Positions 1-9,111 of a stretch of DNA of 64,000 nt are shown one piece after another (positions within the stretch are counted from its first letter, which is position 1; each line of letters starts with the position of its first letter). The position numbers and the translations under genes are program-made. The notes beneath the pieces are model-generated. The model worked only from the letters and a program-made list of their open reading frames with translations. It made no database searches and was not told where the DNA came from. The DNA is from Betaproteobacteria bacterium (GTDB lineage Bacteria > Pseudomonadota > Gammaproteobacteria > Burkholderiales > Casimicrobiaceae), in contig JADIZG010000001.1 of the NCBI GenBank assembly GCA_016704895.1, positions 91,348 through 155,347 on the forward strand, in the 5' to 3' direction.

Positions 1-917
1 GGGGCACGACCGGAGACATCCGCAGGCTCATCGCCAGGGCGAAGCGCTGGGACGTGATCTTCATCGTGCTCGGCATCCTCGCGCTCGGGGTCGGGTTCCT
101 CACGTTCCTCGCGCTGTTCCTCGACATGCTGATCGACGGCTGGGAGCGCCTCCGGCCGGAGTTCTTCACGCAGTTTCCGTCGCGCCGCGCGAGCCAGGCA
201 GGCATCCTGTCGGCGTGGGTCGGGACGACGCTGGTGATGATCGTCACCGCGGTGGTCGCGGTGCCGCTCGGCGTGGCGGCGGGGATCTACCTCGAGGAGT
301 ACGCGCCCAAGAACTGGGTCACCGACGTCATCGAGATCAACATCACCAACCTCGCGGGCGTCCCGTCGATCGTCTACGGCCTGCTCGCGCTCGGGCTGTT
401 CGTCTACGCGTTCGGACTGGGGCAGAGCGTGCAGACGGCGGGCCTCACGCTCGCCCTGCTGATCCTTCCCATCGTCATCGTCTCGACGCGCGAGGCGATC
501 CGCGCGATCCCGGCGATGATCCGCGAAGGCGCCTACGCGGTCGGAGCGACCCGGTGGCAGACCGTCAAGGACCACATCCTGCCGTACTCGATGCCGGGCA
601 TCCTGACCGGCGTGATCATCGGGCTCTCCCGCGCGATCGGCGAGACCGCCCCGATCATCACGATCGGCGCGCTGACGTTCATCGCGTTCCTGCCGCCGTC
701 GCCGGTGACCGCGGACTTCCCGTTCCTCTCGTTCGAATGGCTCCGGGCGCCGTTCACCGTGATGCCGATCCAGATGTTCAACTGGACCTCGCGGCCGGAC
801 GAGGCGTTCCACGCCAATGCGGCCGCGGCGGGCGCGATCCTCGTGTTCATGACGCTGACGATGAACGGCCTCGCGATCTGGCTGCGCTACCGGCTGCGCA
901 AGAACATCAAATGGTGA
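1..917 (+). CDS. pstA: Phosphate ABC transporter permease PstA (5' end outside window)
   Basis: Inner-membrane permease half of the high-affinity PstSCAB phosphate importer, partner of PstC and docked on PstB. The frame is open from base 3, upstream of the first GTG at 54, so the true start lies before the window. The visible protein has about six hydrophobic helices and the permease EAA loop near residues 160-180 (EGAYAVGATRW, then HILP), which contacts the ATPase, followed by the conserved SRAIGETAPI segment. It ends in KNIKW. Its stop overlaps the pstB start, so the two are translationally coupled. PstC and PstS are presumably upstream. Family assignment is secure; only the N-terminus is missing. 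Confidence 0.95.
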   Translation, partial: GTTGDIRRLIARAKRWDVIFIVLGILALGVGFLTFLALFLDMLIDGWERLRPEFFTQFPSRRASQAGILSAWVGTTLVMIVTAVVAVPLGVAAGIYLEEYAPKNWVTDVIEINITNLAGVPSIVYGLLALGLFVYAFGLGQSVQTAGLTLALLILPIVIVSTREAIRAIPAMIREGAYAVGATRWQTVKDHILPYSMPGILTGVIIGLSRAIGETAPIITIGALTFIAFLPPSPVTADFPFLSFEWLRAPFTVMPIQMFNWTSRPDEAFHANAAAAGAILVFMTLTMNGLAIWLRYRLRKNIKW

Positions 918-1777
918 CCCCGATGGAACCTCGTGCCCAGTCCCGTTCCCACGCCGCGATGCTCGGCAGCGGGAACGCCGCCGCGATCGCGCCGGCCCAC
1001 GTCGACGCGCCCCTGCCGCCGCTGAAGGCGGAGACGCGCGACCTCCACTTCCACTACGGCAAGTTCCAGGCGCTCAAGGGCGTCGAGATGCCCGTCTACG
1101 AGAACAAGGTCACGGCGCTGATCGGCCCCTCGGGTTGCGGAAAGTCGACGCTGCTCCGCTGCTTCAACCGGATGCACGACCTCTATCCGGGCAACCGCTA
1201 CGACGGCCAGATCATCCTGCATCCGGACAACACCGACCTGCTGGCGGACGACGTCGACCCGATCGAGGTGAGGATGCGCGTCTCGATGGTGTTCCAGAAG
1301 CCCAACCCGTTTCCGAAGTCCATCTACGAGAACGTCGCCTACGGCCTGCGGGTTCGCGGCATGAAGGGCAAGAACGCGCTCGACGAAAAGGTCGAGGAGT
1401 CGCTCAAGGGCGCGGCGCTGTGGGACGAGGTCAAGAATCGCCTGAACGAGGTCGGCTCGAACCTGTCGGGCGGGCAGCAGCAGCGCCTGTGCATCGCCCG
1501 GGCGCTCGCGACCGACCCCGAGATCATGCTGTTCGACGAGCCGACCTCGGCGCTCGACCCGATCGCCACGGCGAGCATCGAAGAGCTCGTCACCGAGCTC
1601 AAGAAGAAGGTCACGATCCTGATCGTCACGCACAACATGCAGCAGGCGGCCCGTGTCTCGGACTACACTGCCTACATGTACCTCGGCGAGCTGGTCGAGT
1701 TCGGCCAGACCGACCACCTCTTCTTCAAGCCGAAGAAGAAGGAAACCGAGGACTACATCACCGGTCGCTTCGGCTGA
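911..1777 (+). CDS. pstB: Phosphate ABC transporter ATP-binding protein PstB
   Basis: ATPase that energises phosphate import through PstA/PstC. The 288-residue protein shows Walker A GPSGCGKST (about residues 72-80), the signature LSGGQQQRL, Walker B IMLFDEPTSALDP and the switch histidine in VTHNM. The phosphate-specific stretch MVFQKPNPFPKSIYENV follows the Q-loop. The chosen ATG overlaps the pstA stop (ATGGTGA); an ATG at 923 is an alternative. An unusually long N-terminal extension of about 40 residues, rich in Ala and Pro, precedes the ATPase domain and could mean a later true start, but none is evident. PhoB control is expected for this operon; no pho box falls inside the window. Confidence 0.97.
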   Translation: MVTPMEPRAQSRSHAAMLGSGNAAAIAPAHVDAPLPPLKAETRDLHFHYGKFQALKGVEMPVYENKVTALIGPSGCGKSTLLRCFNRMHDLYPGNRYDGQIILHPDNTDLLADDVDPIEVRMRVSMVFQKPNPFPKSIYENVAYGLRVRGMKGKNALDEKVEESLKGAALWDEVKNRLNEVGSNLSGGQQQRLCIARALATDPEIMLFDEPTSALDPIATASIEELVTELKKKVTILIVTHNMQQAARVSDYTAYMYLGELVEFGQTDHLFFKPKKKETEDYITGRFG

Positions 1778-1800
1778 CGCCGGGCAGGCAACGGGAGACA

Positions 1801-2403
1801 GGCGCGCTCGGGGAGGACGAAGACCCGCGCCTGATCGACGCGGTCGGCGCCGACGAGCGGGTGATCAACCAGAGCCAGGTCGACATCGACCAGCTGTGCG
1901 CGCAGATCATCGCGCGGCGGCAGCCGACGGCGGTCGACCTGCGCATGATCCTCACCGTCAGCAAGATCGTGAACGACCTCGAGCGCATCGGCGACGAGGT
2001 GAAGAAGGTCGCCTACAAGGCGGCCACGATCCGCGGCAGCGAGCGCCTGACGCGCATGCGGTACTACGACGTCGTCCGCGTGGCGCAGGGCGCGCAGAGC
2101 ATGCTGCACAAGGCGCTCGACGCGTTCGCGCGGCTGGACGTGGACGCGGCCGCCGAGGTCGTCGACGAGGACGACGCGATCGACCTCGCGTTCAACGCGA
2201 TCATGCGTCAGCTCATCAGCTTCATGATGGAGGATCCGCGCACGATCTCGAGCGCGCTGGAAGCGGTCTTCATCGCGAAATCGATCGAGCGCATCGGCGA
2301 CCACGCCAAGAACGTCGCCGAGTCCGTGGTCCAGGTGGTGAAGGGCAAGGACGTCCGCCACGCGTCGGCGGAGCAGATCCGCGCCGAGGTGGCCGGCGAG
2401 TGA
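1801..2403 (+). CDS. phoU: Phosphate regulator PhoU, N-terminally truncated as read
   Basis: PhoU links the Pst transporter to PhoR and represses the Pho regulon when phosphate is plentiful. The readable protein begins inside the first helical repeat and then runs intact through the conserved CAQIIARRQPTAVDLRMI, NDLERIGDEVKK and SIERIGDHAKN segments, the two PhoU repeats. Full PhoU proteins are about 235 residues; here roughly the first 40 are absent. A ribosome-binding-like GGGAGA at 1793-1798 is followed directly by internal phoU sequence with no ATG. The only plausible in-frame start is GTG 1861, giving 180 residues. The stop sits 2 bases before phoB. See findings for deletion versus assembly error. 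Confidence 0.85.
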   Translation, partial: GALGEDEDPRLIDAVGADERVINQSQVDIDQLCAQIIARRQPTAVDLRMILTVSKIVNDLERIGDEVKKVAYKAATIRGSERLTRMRYYDVVRVAQGAQSMLHKALDAFARLDVDAAAEVVDEDDAIDLAFNAIMRQLISFMMEDPRTISSALEAVFIAKSIERIGDHAKNVAESVVQVVKGKDVRHASAEQIRAEVAGE

Positions 2404-2405
2404 CG

Positions 2406-3092
2406 ATGCCCACGATCCTCGCCGTCGAGGACGAGCCGGCGATCCTCGAGCTGCTCAAGGTGAACCTGCACGACGCCGGGTTCGAGGTCATGACCGCCCC
2501 GGACGCGGAGTCCGCCCAGCAGCTGCTCAGGGATTCCCTTCCGGATCTGCTGCTGCTCGACTGGATGCTGCCGGGACAGTCGGGGCTCGCACTCGCCAAG
2601 CAGCTGCGCGCGGACGCGCGTACGCGCGAGCTGCCGATCATCATGGTGACGGCGCGCACGGACGAGGCCGACCGGGTCGCCGGGCTGGAGGCCTGGGTCG
2701 ACGACTACGTGACCAAGCCGTTCTCGCCCCGCGAGCTCAAGGCGCGCATCAAGTCCGTGCTGAGGCGCCGCGCGCCGGAGGCGGCGCAGGAGCCGCTTCA
2801 GGCCGGTGCGCTCCGGATGGATCCGATGACCCAGCGCGTCACGGCCGACGGGGCGTCGGTGCACCTCGGCCCGACCGAGTTCCGGCTGCTGCGCTTCTTC
2901 CTCGCGAGACCCGAGCGCGTCCACTCGCGCACCCAGCTGCTCGACCAGGTGTGGGGCGACCACGTCTACATCGAGGAGCGCACCGTGGACGTGCACATCC
3001 GGCGCTTGAGGCTCGCGCTCGAGCCGTACGGCCTGGACTCGCTGATCGAGACCGTCCGGGGGAGCGGCTACCGCCTCGCCGTTCCGCGATGA
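2406..3092 (+). CDS. phoB: Phosphate regulon response regulator PhoB
   Basis: Two-component response regulator activated by PhoR that switches on phosphate-starvation genes. The 228-residue protein has a receiver domain with the acidic pair ED near residues 9-10, phosphoacceptor Asp52 (LLLLDWMLPG), Thr82 and Lys104 (VTKPF). A winged-helix OmpR/PhoB DNA-binding domain follows (about 130-225, with TVDVHIRRLRLAL and ETVRGSGYRL). An unusual Trp occupies residue 97 (GLEAWVDDY) where the family normally has Gly. ATG 2406 is preferred over GTG 2400. The gene overlaps phoR by ATGA, so kinase and regulator are co-translated. Confidence 0.96.
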   Translation: MPTILAVEDEPAILELLKVNLHDAGFEVMTAPDAESAQQLLRDSLPDLLLLDWMLPGQSGLALAKQLRADARTRELPIIMVTARTDEADRVAGLEAWVDDYVTKPFSPRELKARIKSVLRRRAPEAAQEPLQAGALRMDPMTQRVTADGASVHLGPTEFRLLRFFLARPERVHSRTQLLDQVWGDHVYIEERTVDVHIRRLRLALEPYGLDSLIETVRGSGYRLAVPR

Positions 3093-4465
3093 GCCATGCG
3101 TTCCGGAGCGGCCTGATCGCGCCGGCGGGTGTCGCGGTCGCGACGCTCGTCACATGGGCAGCCGCAGGGGCGGCGTGGGCGCTCGCGGTGCTGGCTGCAG
3201 GCGCGCTCGCGATCATCGGCATCCACCTCTGGCACATCCACCTGGTGACCGAGTGGGCCAGGGGACCGCTCGACGCGCTGCCGCCGGAGGGGCGGGGCGT
3301 CTGGGCAGACGCGTGCTCCGCGATCTACCGCAGGACGCGACTGCGCTCCGCGTACCAGCGCGACCTCCAGCTGACGATCGACCGCTTCCGCAAGGCGGCC
3401 GAGGCGATTCCGGACGGCGTCATCGTGCTCGACGCCGCCGGCCGCATCGAGTGGGCGAATCCCCGCGCGCAGGCGCAACTCGGCCTCGATCTGGACCGCG
3501 ATCGAGGCCAGCCGATCGTCAACCTGATCCGGCAGCCGGAGTTCCATCGCTACCTCGACGCCGGCGACTACGGCGAGAGCATCGTGGTCGAGTGGAGCCA
3601 GGGGGGCGTGCGCCGCGCGCTCGCGCTCCAGGCGGTTCCCTTCGAGGTCGACGAGCGCCTGCTGCTGTCGCACGACGTGACGCAGATCGAGGCGGTCGCG
3701 CGCATGCGCCGCGACTTCATCGCCAACGTGTCGCACGAGCTCAAGACGCCGCTCACCGTGATCGCCGGCTTCGTCGAGACGATGCAGGACCTCGACCTCG
3801 ACGCGCGCCAGCGGTCGCGCTTCCTCGGCCTGATGCAGGAGCAGGCGCGCAACATGCAGCGCCTGGTCAGCGACCTGCTGACGTTGTCGGCGCTCGAGAG
3901 CGAGCACAACGCGATCGCCGACGAGCGCTTCGCGGTCCTGCCGCTCGTCCTCGAGCTGTCGGCCGAGGCAAAGGCGCTTTCGGGAGGCCGCCACGTGGTC
4001 GAGCTCGACGTGGGCGAGCCCGCGACGATCACCGGCAGCCGCGACGAGCTCCGGAGCGCTTTCTCGAACCTCGTGTCGAACGCGATCCGCTACACGCCGC
4101 CCGACGGGACGATCGGGCTGGCGTGGCGCGTCGAGCCGTCGGGCTGCGGCGTGTTCGCGGTGACCGACTCCGGCATCGGCATCGCGAAGGAGCACCTGCC
4201 GCGCCTGACCGAGCGCTTCTACCGCGTCGACCGCTCGCGCTCGCGCGCGACCGGCGGCACGGGCCTCGGCCTCGCGATCGTCAAGCACGTGCTGCTGCGG
4301 CACCAGGCCGAACTCGTCGTCGACAGCACGCCGGGAAGCGGCAGCACGTTCTCGGTCCGCCTGCCTGCGAAGCGCGTGCGCCTGGAGCCCGTCGCCGACG
4401 CGGCCGCGGGGGAGGACGCGCCCGCCCCTACCAGTACCTCAGCGCGGAGCGGAACAGGCGCTTGA
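3089..4465 (+). CDS. phoR: Phosphate regulon sensor histidine kinase PhoR
   Basis: Membrane sensor kinase that phosphorylates PhoB when Pst/PhoU signal low phosphate. The 458-residue protein begins with two hydrophobic helices (about 8-50), then a short linker and a PAS domain (about 100-200) starting at AIPDGVIVLDAAGRIEWAN. The dimerisation H-box FIANVSHELKTPL carries the phosphorylated His216. The ATP-binding N, G1 and G2 boxes follow (NLVSNAIRYTPPDG, DSGIGI, GTGLGLAIVKH). The last 38 bases overlap the convergent alcohol dehydrogenase gene. The start overlaps the phoB stop. Architecture matches PhoR from the Pho regulon rather than a generic kinase. Confidence 0.95.
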   Translation: MSHAFRSGLIAPAGVAVATLVTWAAAGAAWALAVLAAGALAIIGIHLWHIHLVTEWARGPLDALPPEGRGVWADACSAIYRRTRLRSAYQRDLQLTIDRFRKAAEAIPDGVIVLDAAGRIEWANPRAQAQLGLDLDRDRGQPIVNLIRQPEFHRYLDAGDYGESIVVEWSQGGVRRALALQAVPFEVDERLLLSHDVTQIEAVARMRRDFIANVSHELKTPLTVIAGFVETMQDLDLDARQRSRFLGLMQEQARNMQRLVSDLLTLSALESEHNAIADERFAVLPLVLELSAEAKALSGGRHVVELDVGEPATITGSRDELRSAFSNLVSNAIRYTPPDGTIGLAWRVEPSGCGVFAVTDSGIGIAKEHLPRLTERFYRVDRSRSRATGGTGLGLAIVKHVLLRHQAELVVDSTPGSGSTFSVRLPAKRVRLEPVADAAAGEDAPAPTSTSARSGTGA

Positions 4466-5738
4466 GCTCGTCGCGCCCGATGTCGACCGGCGCGTTCCTG
4501 ATCACCCGGTACTGAGGCTCGGCGCCGGTCGCGAGCGCGTCGACGTGCGACTCGTCGAAGCCCAGCGCGTTGAGCCCGTTGGGCATGCCGGTCGCGCGCA
4601 TCATCGCGATCACGCGCGTAGCCAGCGCCTCGCCCGCGAACTCCGGTCCGGCGCCCCGCACGTCCGCGCCGAGGCAGTGCGCGCAGTGCAGGTGCCGCTC
4701 GGGGCTCGCCGGCGCCGTGTGCCGCCAGACGGACGGGTTGTTGAGCACGACCGCCATCCCGTGCGGGACGAGCGAGGCGCCCTCCGGGTAGCCCGGCACG
4801 TGCCAGTTCTTCGTGAGGCCCGACACCGCGTAGGATAGGCCGTGCGGCAGGTGGCAGCCGGCCGCGTTGAACGCGATGCCCGCGAGCATCGCCGCGTACA
4901 TCATCTCGGTGCGCGCCTCGGTGTCGGACGCATCGCGCACCGCGCGCTCGAGGAACGCGCCGACGAGCTCGAGCGCCTTCGTCGCGAGCATGTCCGAGAA
5001 CGGGTTCGCGCCCTGCGACACCGGACGCAGCACGCCCTTCGCGGGATTGAGCCTGCGCGGATACGCGCGCGCCGTGATCGACTCGAGCGCGTGGCTCATG
5101 CAGTCGAAGCCGGTCGCGGCGACCGCGGCGCCCGGCAGCGAGCGCGTGACGTCCGGGTCGACGAGCGCGATCGACGGGATCAGCCGCCGGGAGATGATGC
5201 CGGTCTTCGCGTTGATCGAACGCAGCGTGAAGATCGCGATGCCGGTCGTCTCCGACCCGGTGCCCGAGGTCGTCGGGCACGCGATGTGCGGCCTGACCGC
5301 GCCGGGCACGCGCCGCCCTTCGCCGATCGGCGCGTTCACGTACGCCATGAAGTCCGCCGGGTGCTCGGCGTAGAGGTTCGCGACCTTGCAGGTGTCCATC
5401 ACCGAGCCGCCGCCGACCGACACGTAGCCGTCGAAGCGACCGCCTGCGGCGAAGCGGGCGGCGTCCTGGAACGACGCGTCGTCGGGCTCGATCTTCACCG
5501 CGTCGTAGACCGCGACGTCGACGCCGGCCGCGGCGAGCGACGCGCGCACCTTCGCCACGTGCTCCCCCGAAACGAGCCTCGTGTCGGTGAACAGGCCGAC
5601 GCGCGTCATCCCGAGGTCGCGGGCGTTGTCGCCGGCCTCCGCGAGCACCCCGGGTCCGAACGTGAACGTCGGCATCCCGACGGTGAACCCGCGGTCGCTG
5701 CCCTCGACGAGCGCGAAATCGGCATGGCAGCAACGCAT
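4428..5738 (-). CDS. Iron-containing alcohol dehydrogenase, hydroxyacid-oxoacid transhydrogenase type
   Basis: 436-residue group III (iron-dependent) alcohol dehydrogenase. It carries the nucleotide-binding GGGSVMDTCK motif and PTTSGTGSETT. Metal-ligand histidines lie in FDCMSHALES, CHLPHGLSY and LVPHGMAVV. The stretch FDGYVSVGGGSVMDTCKVAN and the overall length resemble the hydroxyacid-oxoacid transhydrogenase branch (mammalian ADHFE1), which converts 4-hydroxybutyrate plus 2-oxoglutarate to succinate semialdehyde plus 2-hydroxyglutarate; that activity is an inference. The start is supported by GGAGGG just upstream on the minus strand. It is transcribed towards phoR with overlapping 3' ends, so no functional link to phosphate is implied. 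Confidence 0.9.
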   Translation of the reverse strand: MRCCHADFALVEGSDRGFTVGMPTFTFGPGVLAEAGDNARDLGMTRVGLFTDTRLVSGEHVAKVRASLAAAGVDVAVYDAVKIEPDDASFQDAARFAAGGRFDGYVSVGGGSVMDTCKVANLYAEHPADFMAYVNAPIGEGRRVPGAVRPHIACPTTSGTGSETTGIAIFTLRSINAKTGIISRRLIPSIALVDPDVTRSLPGAAVAATGFDCMSHALESITARAYPRRLNPAKGVLRPVSQGANPFSDMLATKALELVGAFLERAVRDASDTEARTEMMYAAMLAGIAFNAAGCHLPHGLSYAVSGLTKNWHVPGYPEGASLVPHGMAVVLNNPSVWRHTAPASPERHLHCAHCLGADVRGAGPEFAGEALATRVIAMMRATGMPNGLNALGFDESHVDALATGAEPQYRVIRNAPVDIGRDELKRLFRSALRYW

Positions 5739-5945
5739 TCCCGACCCTCCAGTTCGTTGTCCCGGCGCCCGGATTATGCCGCGCCGGCCGGGGGCGGGAT
5801 CGGGACGGCGGGCCGCAGAAATCCGGCATGCCGATCCGCGGGACGAGGGCGCCCGCAGGAAAGTCTGCGGCGCCGGCGCCGTAACCCGTTGATTCCAATG
5901 GAAACCGTGCGACGTTGTGCACCGCAGGCCGGGATTCCGGCCGGT

Positions 5946-5975
5946 TTGACGCCAAGGCCCTTCGGCTGCTAGAAT
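5946..5975 (+). promoter_or_regulatory. Strong sigma70-type promoter for the tRNA-tuf transcript
   Basis: TTGACG (5946-5951), an 18-base spacer and TAGAAT (5970-5975) lie just before tRNA-Tyr, whose first base is 5988. Near-consensus boxes in very GC-rich surroundings fit a highly active stable-RNA promoter driving tRNA-Tyr, tRNA-Gly, tRNA-Thr and tuf. The rest of the 5739-5987 spacer shows no gene. Confidence 0.85.
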
Positions 5976-5987
5976 TTCGAGTTTCGC

Positions 5988-6073
<86 letters not shown>

Positions 6074-6078
6074 TTCAG

Positions 6079-6175
6079 GAGTCAGTTGACAGTTGGCAGT
6101 CGCGGCAGGGCCAGGCCGGGCGTCGAAGGATGGCTGCTCAGCGGCGTCACGGCCAACCGTCAACTGCCGACTGGC
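6079..6175. repeat. Intergenic inverted repeat (CAGTTGACAGTTGGCAG family)
   Basis: Left arm GTCAGTTGACAGTTGGCAG (from about 6081) and right arm CCAACCGTCAACTGCCGACTG (about 6153-6173) are near-complementary and would fold into a stem enclosing about 50 bases between tRNA-Tyr and tRNA-Gly. The same arms recur at 7935-8005, degenerately near 7755, and as a single arm at 38087-38110. No coding content is seen in the spacer. Confidence 0.7.
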
Positions 6176-6186
6176 TCATGACCCCC

Positions 6187-6260
6187 GCGGGTGTAGCTCA
6201 ATGGTAGAGCAGAAGCCTTCCAAGCTTACGACGAGGGTTCGATTCCCTTCACCCGCTCCA
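6187..6260 (+). tRNA. tRNA-Gly (TCC)
   Basis: The acceptor GCGGGTG pairs with CACCCGC, discriminator T, encoded CCA. The anticodon TCC is at 6219-6221 in loop CTTCCAA. The T-arm contains GGGTTCGATTCCC. 74 bases. The outermost anticodon-stem pair (6212/6228) looks mismatched, which is tolerated in many tRNAs. Confidence 0.96.
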
Positions 6261-6371
6261 GCGCCTGCCGGCTGGCGCAACGGACGGGAAGCCGTGACGA
6301 GGAAGGGCGAAGGCGGGGAAGAAGGCGGGAGTGGCGCACCCTGACCGGCGTGCCGTGCGAGACGACGACAC

Positions 6372-6446
6372 GCCCATGTAGCTCAGTGGCAGAGCACTCC
6401 CTTGGTAAGGGAGAGGTCGCGCGTTCAATCCGCGCCATGGGCACCA
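6372..6446 (+). tRNA. tRNA-Thr (GGT)
   Basis: The acceptor GCCCATG pairs with CATGGGC, discriminator A, encoded CCA. The anticodon GGT is at 6404-6406 between the perfect stem CTCCC/GGGAG. 75 bases, about 110 bases upstream of tuf. The position before tuf matches thrT-tufB of E. coli. Confidence 0.96.
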
Positions 6447-6559
6447 ACAGCGGACGGCGAGAGGGGCACCCGCCCACTCGCCGCAGGAATCAACCGGGAT
6501 TCGACGGCGGATCCCGGCGGTAGAGCCGACGAGTACCAACGAGACAGCTGGAGAGAGCG

Positions 6560-7750
<1,191 letters not shown>

Positions 7751-7840
7751 CCAGGAGTCGGATGACGGTTGACAGATTGGCAGTGCCAGGCGCGCGGCGT
7801 CGCGGTGACCGCCAAACCGGCATGTCGACGACCACTGAAT

Positions 7841-7916
7841 AGGCCAGTAGCTCAATTGGCAGAGCGGCGGTCTCCAAAACCGCAGGTTGGGGGTTCGATT
7901 CCCTCCTGGCCTGCCA
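7841..7916 (+). tRNA. tRNA-Trp (CCA)
   Basis: The acceptor AGGCCAG pairs with CTGGCCT, discriminator G, encoded CCA. The anticodon CCA is at 7874-7876 in loop CTCCAAA closed by GCGGT/ACCGC. 76 bases. It lies between tuf and secE, the standard proteobacterial position. Confidence 0.97.
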
Positions 7917-7934
7917 CGAACCAGGTGGCAGGAG

Positions 7935-8005
7935 TCAGTTGGCAGTTGTCAGTGGAAGCATCGCGATGGGCGGGGTTTTCACTGTCAACTGCCAACTGCC
8001 AACTG
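7935..8005. repeat. Intergenic inverted repeat before secE (CAGTTGGCAG family)
   Basis: Left arm TCAGTTGGCAGTTGTCAGTG and right arm CACTGTCAACTGCCAACTG, continuing CCAACTGA, form a long imperfect stem around about 26 bases. The right arm ends 11 bases before the secE ATG, so the repeat occupies the secE leader and could affect its translation or transcript stability. Confidence 0.75.
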
Positions 8006-8016
8006 AAAACCGAGAC

Positions 8017-8370
8017 ATGGACAAACTGAAGATCGCGCTGGCGTTCGGTTGCGTCGTCCTGGGCGTGTGGGGCTACTACGCGTTTCCGGACATCGCGCTC
8101 GTGCTGCGCGTGCTGATGGTGATCGGCGGCCTGCTGGCGGCCGGCGGCGTCGCGTGGCTCTCCGCCCCGGGCAAGACGTTCTTCGCCTTCGCGCAGGACT
8201 CGTGGGCCGAGGCCGGGCGCGTGGCGTGGCCGAACCGCAAGGAAACGATGCAGATGACCGGCGTGGTATTCGTCTTCGTGATCATCATGGGACTGTTCTT
8301 CCTCTCGGTCGACACGCTCCTCGCGTGGGTCGTCAAGATGATGACGGTGACGGTGCGGGGGGGATGGCCG
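8017..8370 (+). CDS. secE: Preprotein translocase subunit SecE (no stop codon before nusG as read)
   Basis: Small essential subunit of the SecYEG protein-export channel. Three hydrophobic helices are visible, with the hallmark cytoplasmic stretch SWAEAGRVAWPNRKETMQM before the last helix, the signature of SecE. ATG 8017 begins MDKLKIALAFG; an upstream ATG at 7939 falls in the repeat and is rejected. The family normally ends shortly after the last helix, but here the frame stays open through VVKMMTVTVRGGWP into nusG. A one-base shift before 8339 would end SecE at TGA 8339-8341. The fusion is therefore probably an indel artefact. Confidence 0.85.
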
Positions 8371-8904
8371 ATGACAAAGCGCTGGTTCGTCGTGCACGCG
8401 TACTCGGGATTCGAGAAGAGCGTCCAGCGGACGCTGACCGAGCGCATCAAGCGCTCGGGCATGCAGGAGCAGTTCGGGCAGATCCTCGTGCCGGTCGAGG
8501 AGGTCGTCGAGATGAAGGGCGGCCAGAAGTCGACGTCGGAGCGCAAGTTCTTCCCCGGCTACGTGCTGGTCGAGATGGAGATGACCGACGACAGCTGGCA
8601 CCTGGTGAAGAGCACGCCGAAGGTGACCGGATTCGTCGGCGGGACCGCGAACAGGCCCACGCCGATTTCGCAGAAGGAAGTCGACGCGATCCTGCGGCAG
8701 GTGCAGGAAGGCGCCGAGAAGCCGCGTCCGAAGGTGCTGTTCGAGACCGGCGAGGCCGTGCGCGTCAAGGAGGGCCCGTTCACCGACTTCCACGGCAACG
8801 TGGAGGACGTGAACTACGAGAAGAGCAAGCTCAAGGTGTCGGTGTCGATCTTCGGACGGTCGACGCCGGTGGAACTGGATTTCTCGCAAGTCGAGAAGGC
8901 TTGA
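8371..8904 (+). CDS. nusG: Transcription termination/antitermination factor NusG
   Basis: RNA polymerase-associated factor linking transcription to Rho and to the ribosome. 177 residues, the usual length. The NGN domain begins at the family start MTKRWFVVHAYSGFE, with GYVLVEMEM and the C-terminal KOW domain VRVKEGPFTDFHGNVEDV. A purine-rich GGGGGGA sits about 6 bases before ATG 8371, so NusG can be initiated on its own even though the frame is continuous with secE. Followed by the L11/L1 genes, as in E. coli. Confidence 0.95.
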   Translation: MTKRWFVVHAYSGFEKSVQRTLTERIKRSGMQEQFGQILVPVEEVVEMKGGQKSTSERKFFPGYVLVEMEMTDDSWHLVKSTPKVTGFVGGTANRPTPISQKEVDAILRQVQEGAEKPRPKVLFETGEAVRVKEGPFTDFHGNVEDVNYEKSKLKVSVSIFGRSTPVELDFSQVEKA

Positions 8905-9111
8905 TATTCCGTCACGCGCGCGTCTCGGGCGCCCCTTTGTCCACGTGGAGCGTCGCGATGCGACGCTCAACGTCGGACGAGGCCCCGCTGACCGCGGGGA
9001 CCTGGAAGAGTCAAGGGCATCGAGGGAGAGAGCCGCGGTGGAAAGGGGCCGCAAGGCGCCCGCGTGAACGGGGAGGGTGGAGACACCCGCTAGCACCCAC
9101 AGGAGACGAAG
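8905..9111 (+). promoter_or_regulatory. nusG-rplK spacer with hairpin
   Basis: A 207-base untranslated spacer. It contains the perfect inverted repeat GAGCGTCGC (8948-8956), loop GAT, GCGACGCTC (8960-8968). No T-run follows, so it is not a classic terminator. It may be part of the L11/L1 leader bound by L1 in related bacteria. A good ribosome-binding site (AGGAGA) precedes rplK. Confidence 0.5.

Noticed and set aside
7939..8016. N-terminal extension of SecE from ATG 7939
   Set aside because: The extension is translated intergenic repeat (VNCQLPTEN); ATG 8017 gives the normal SecE start.
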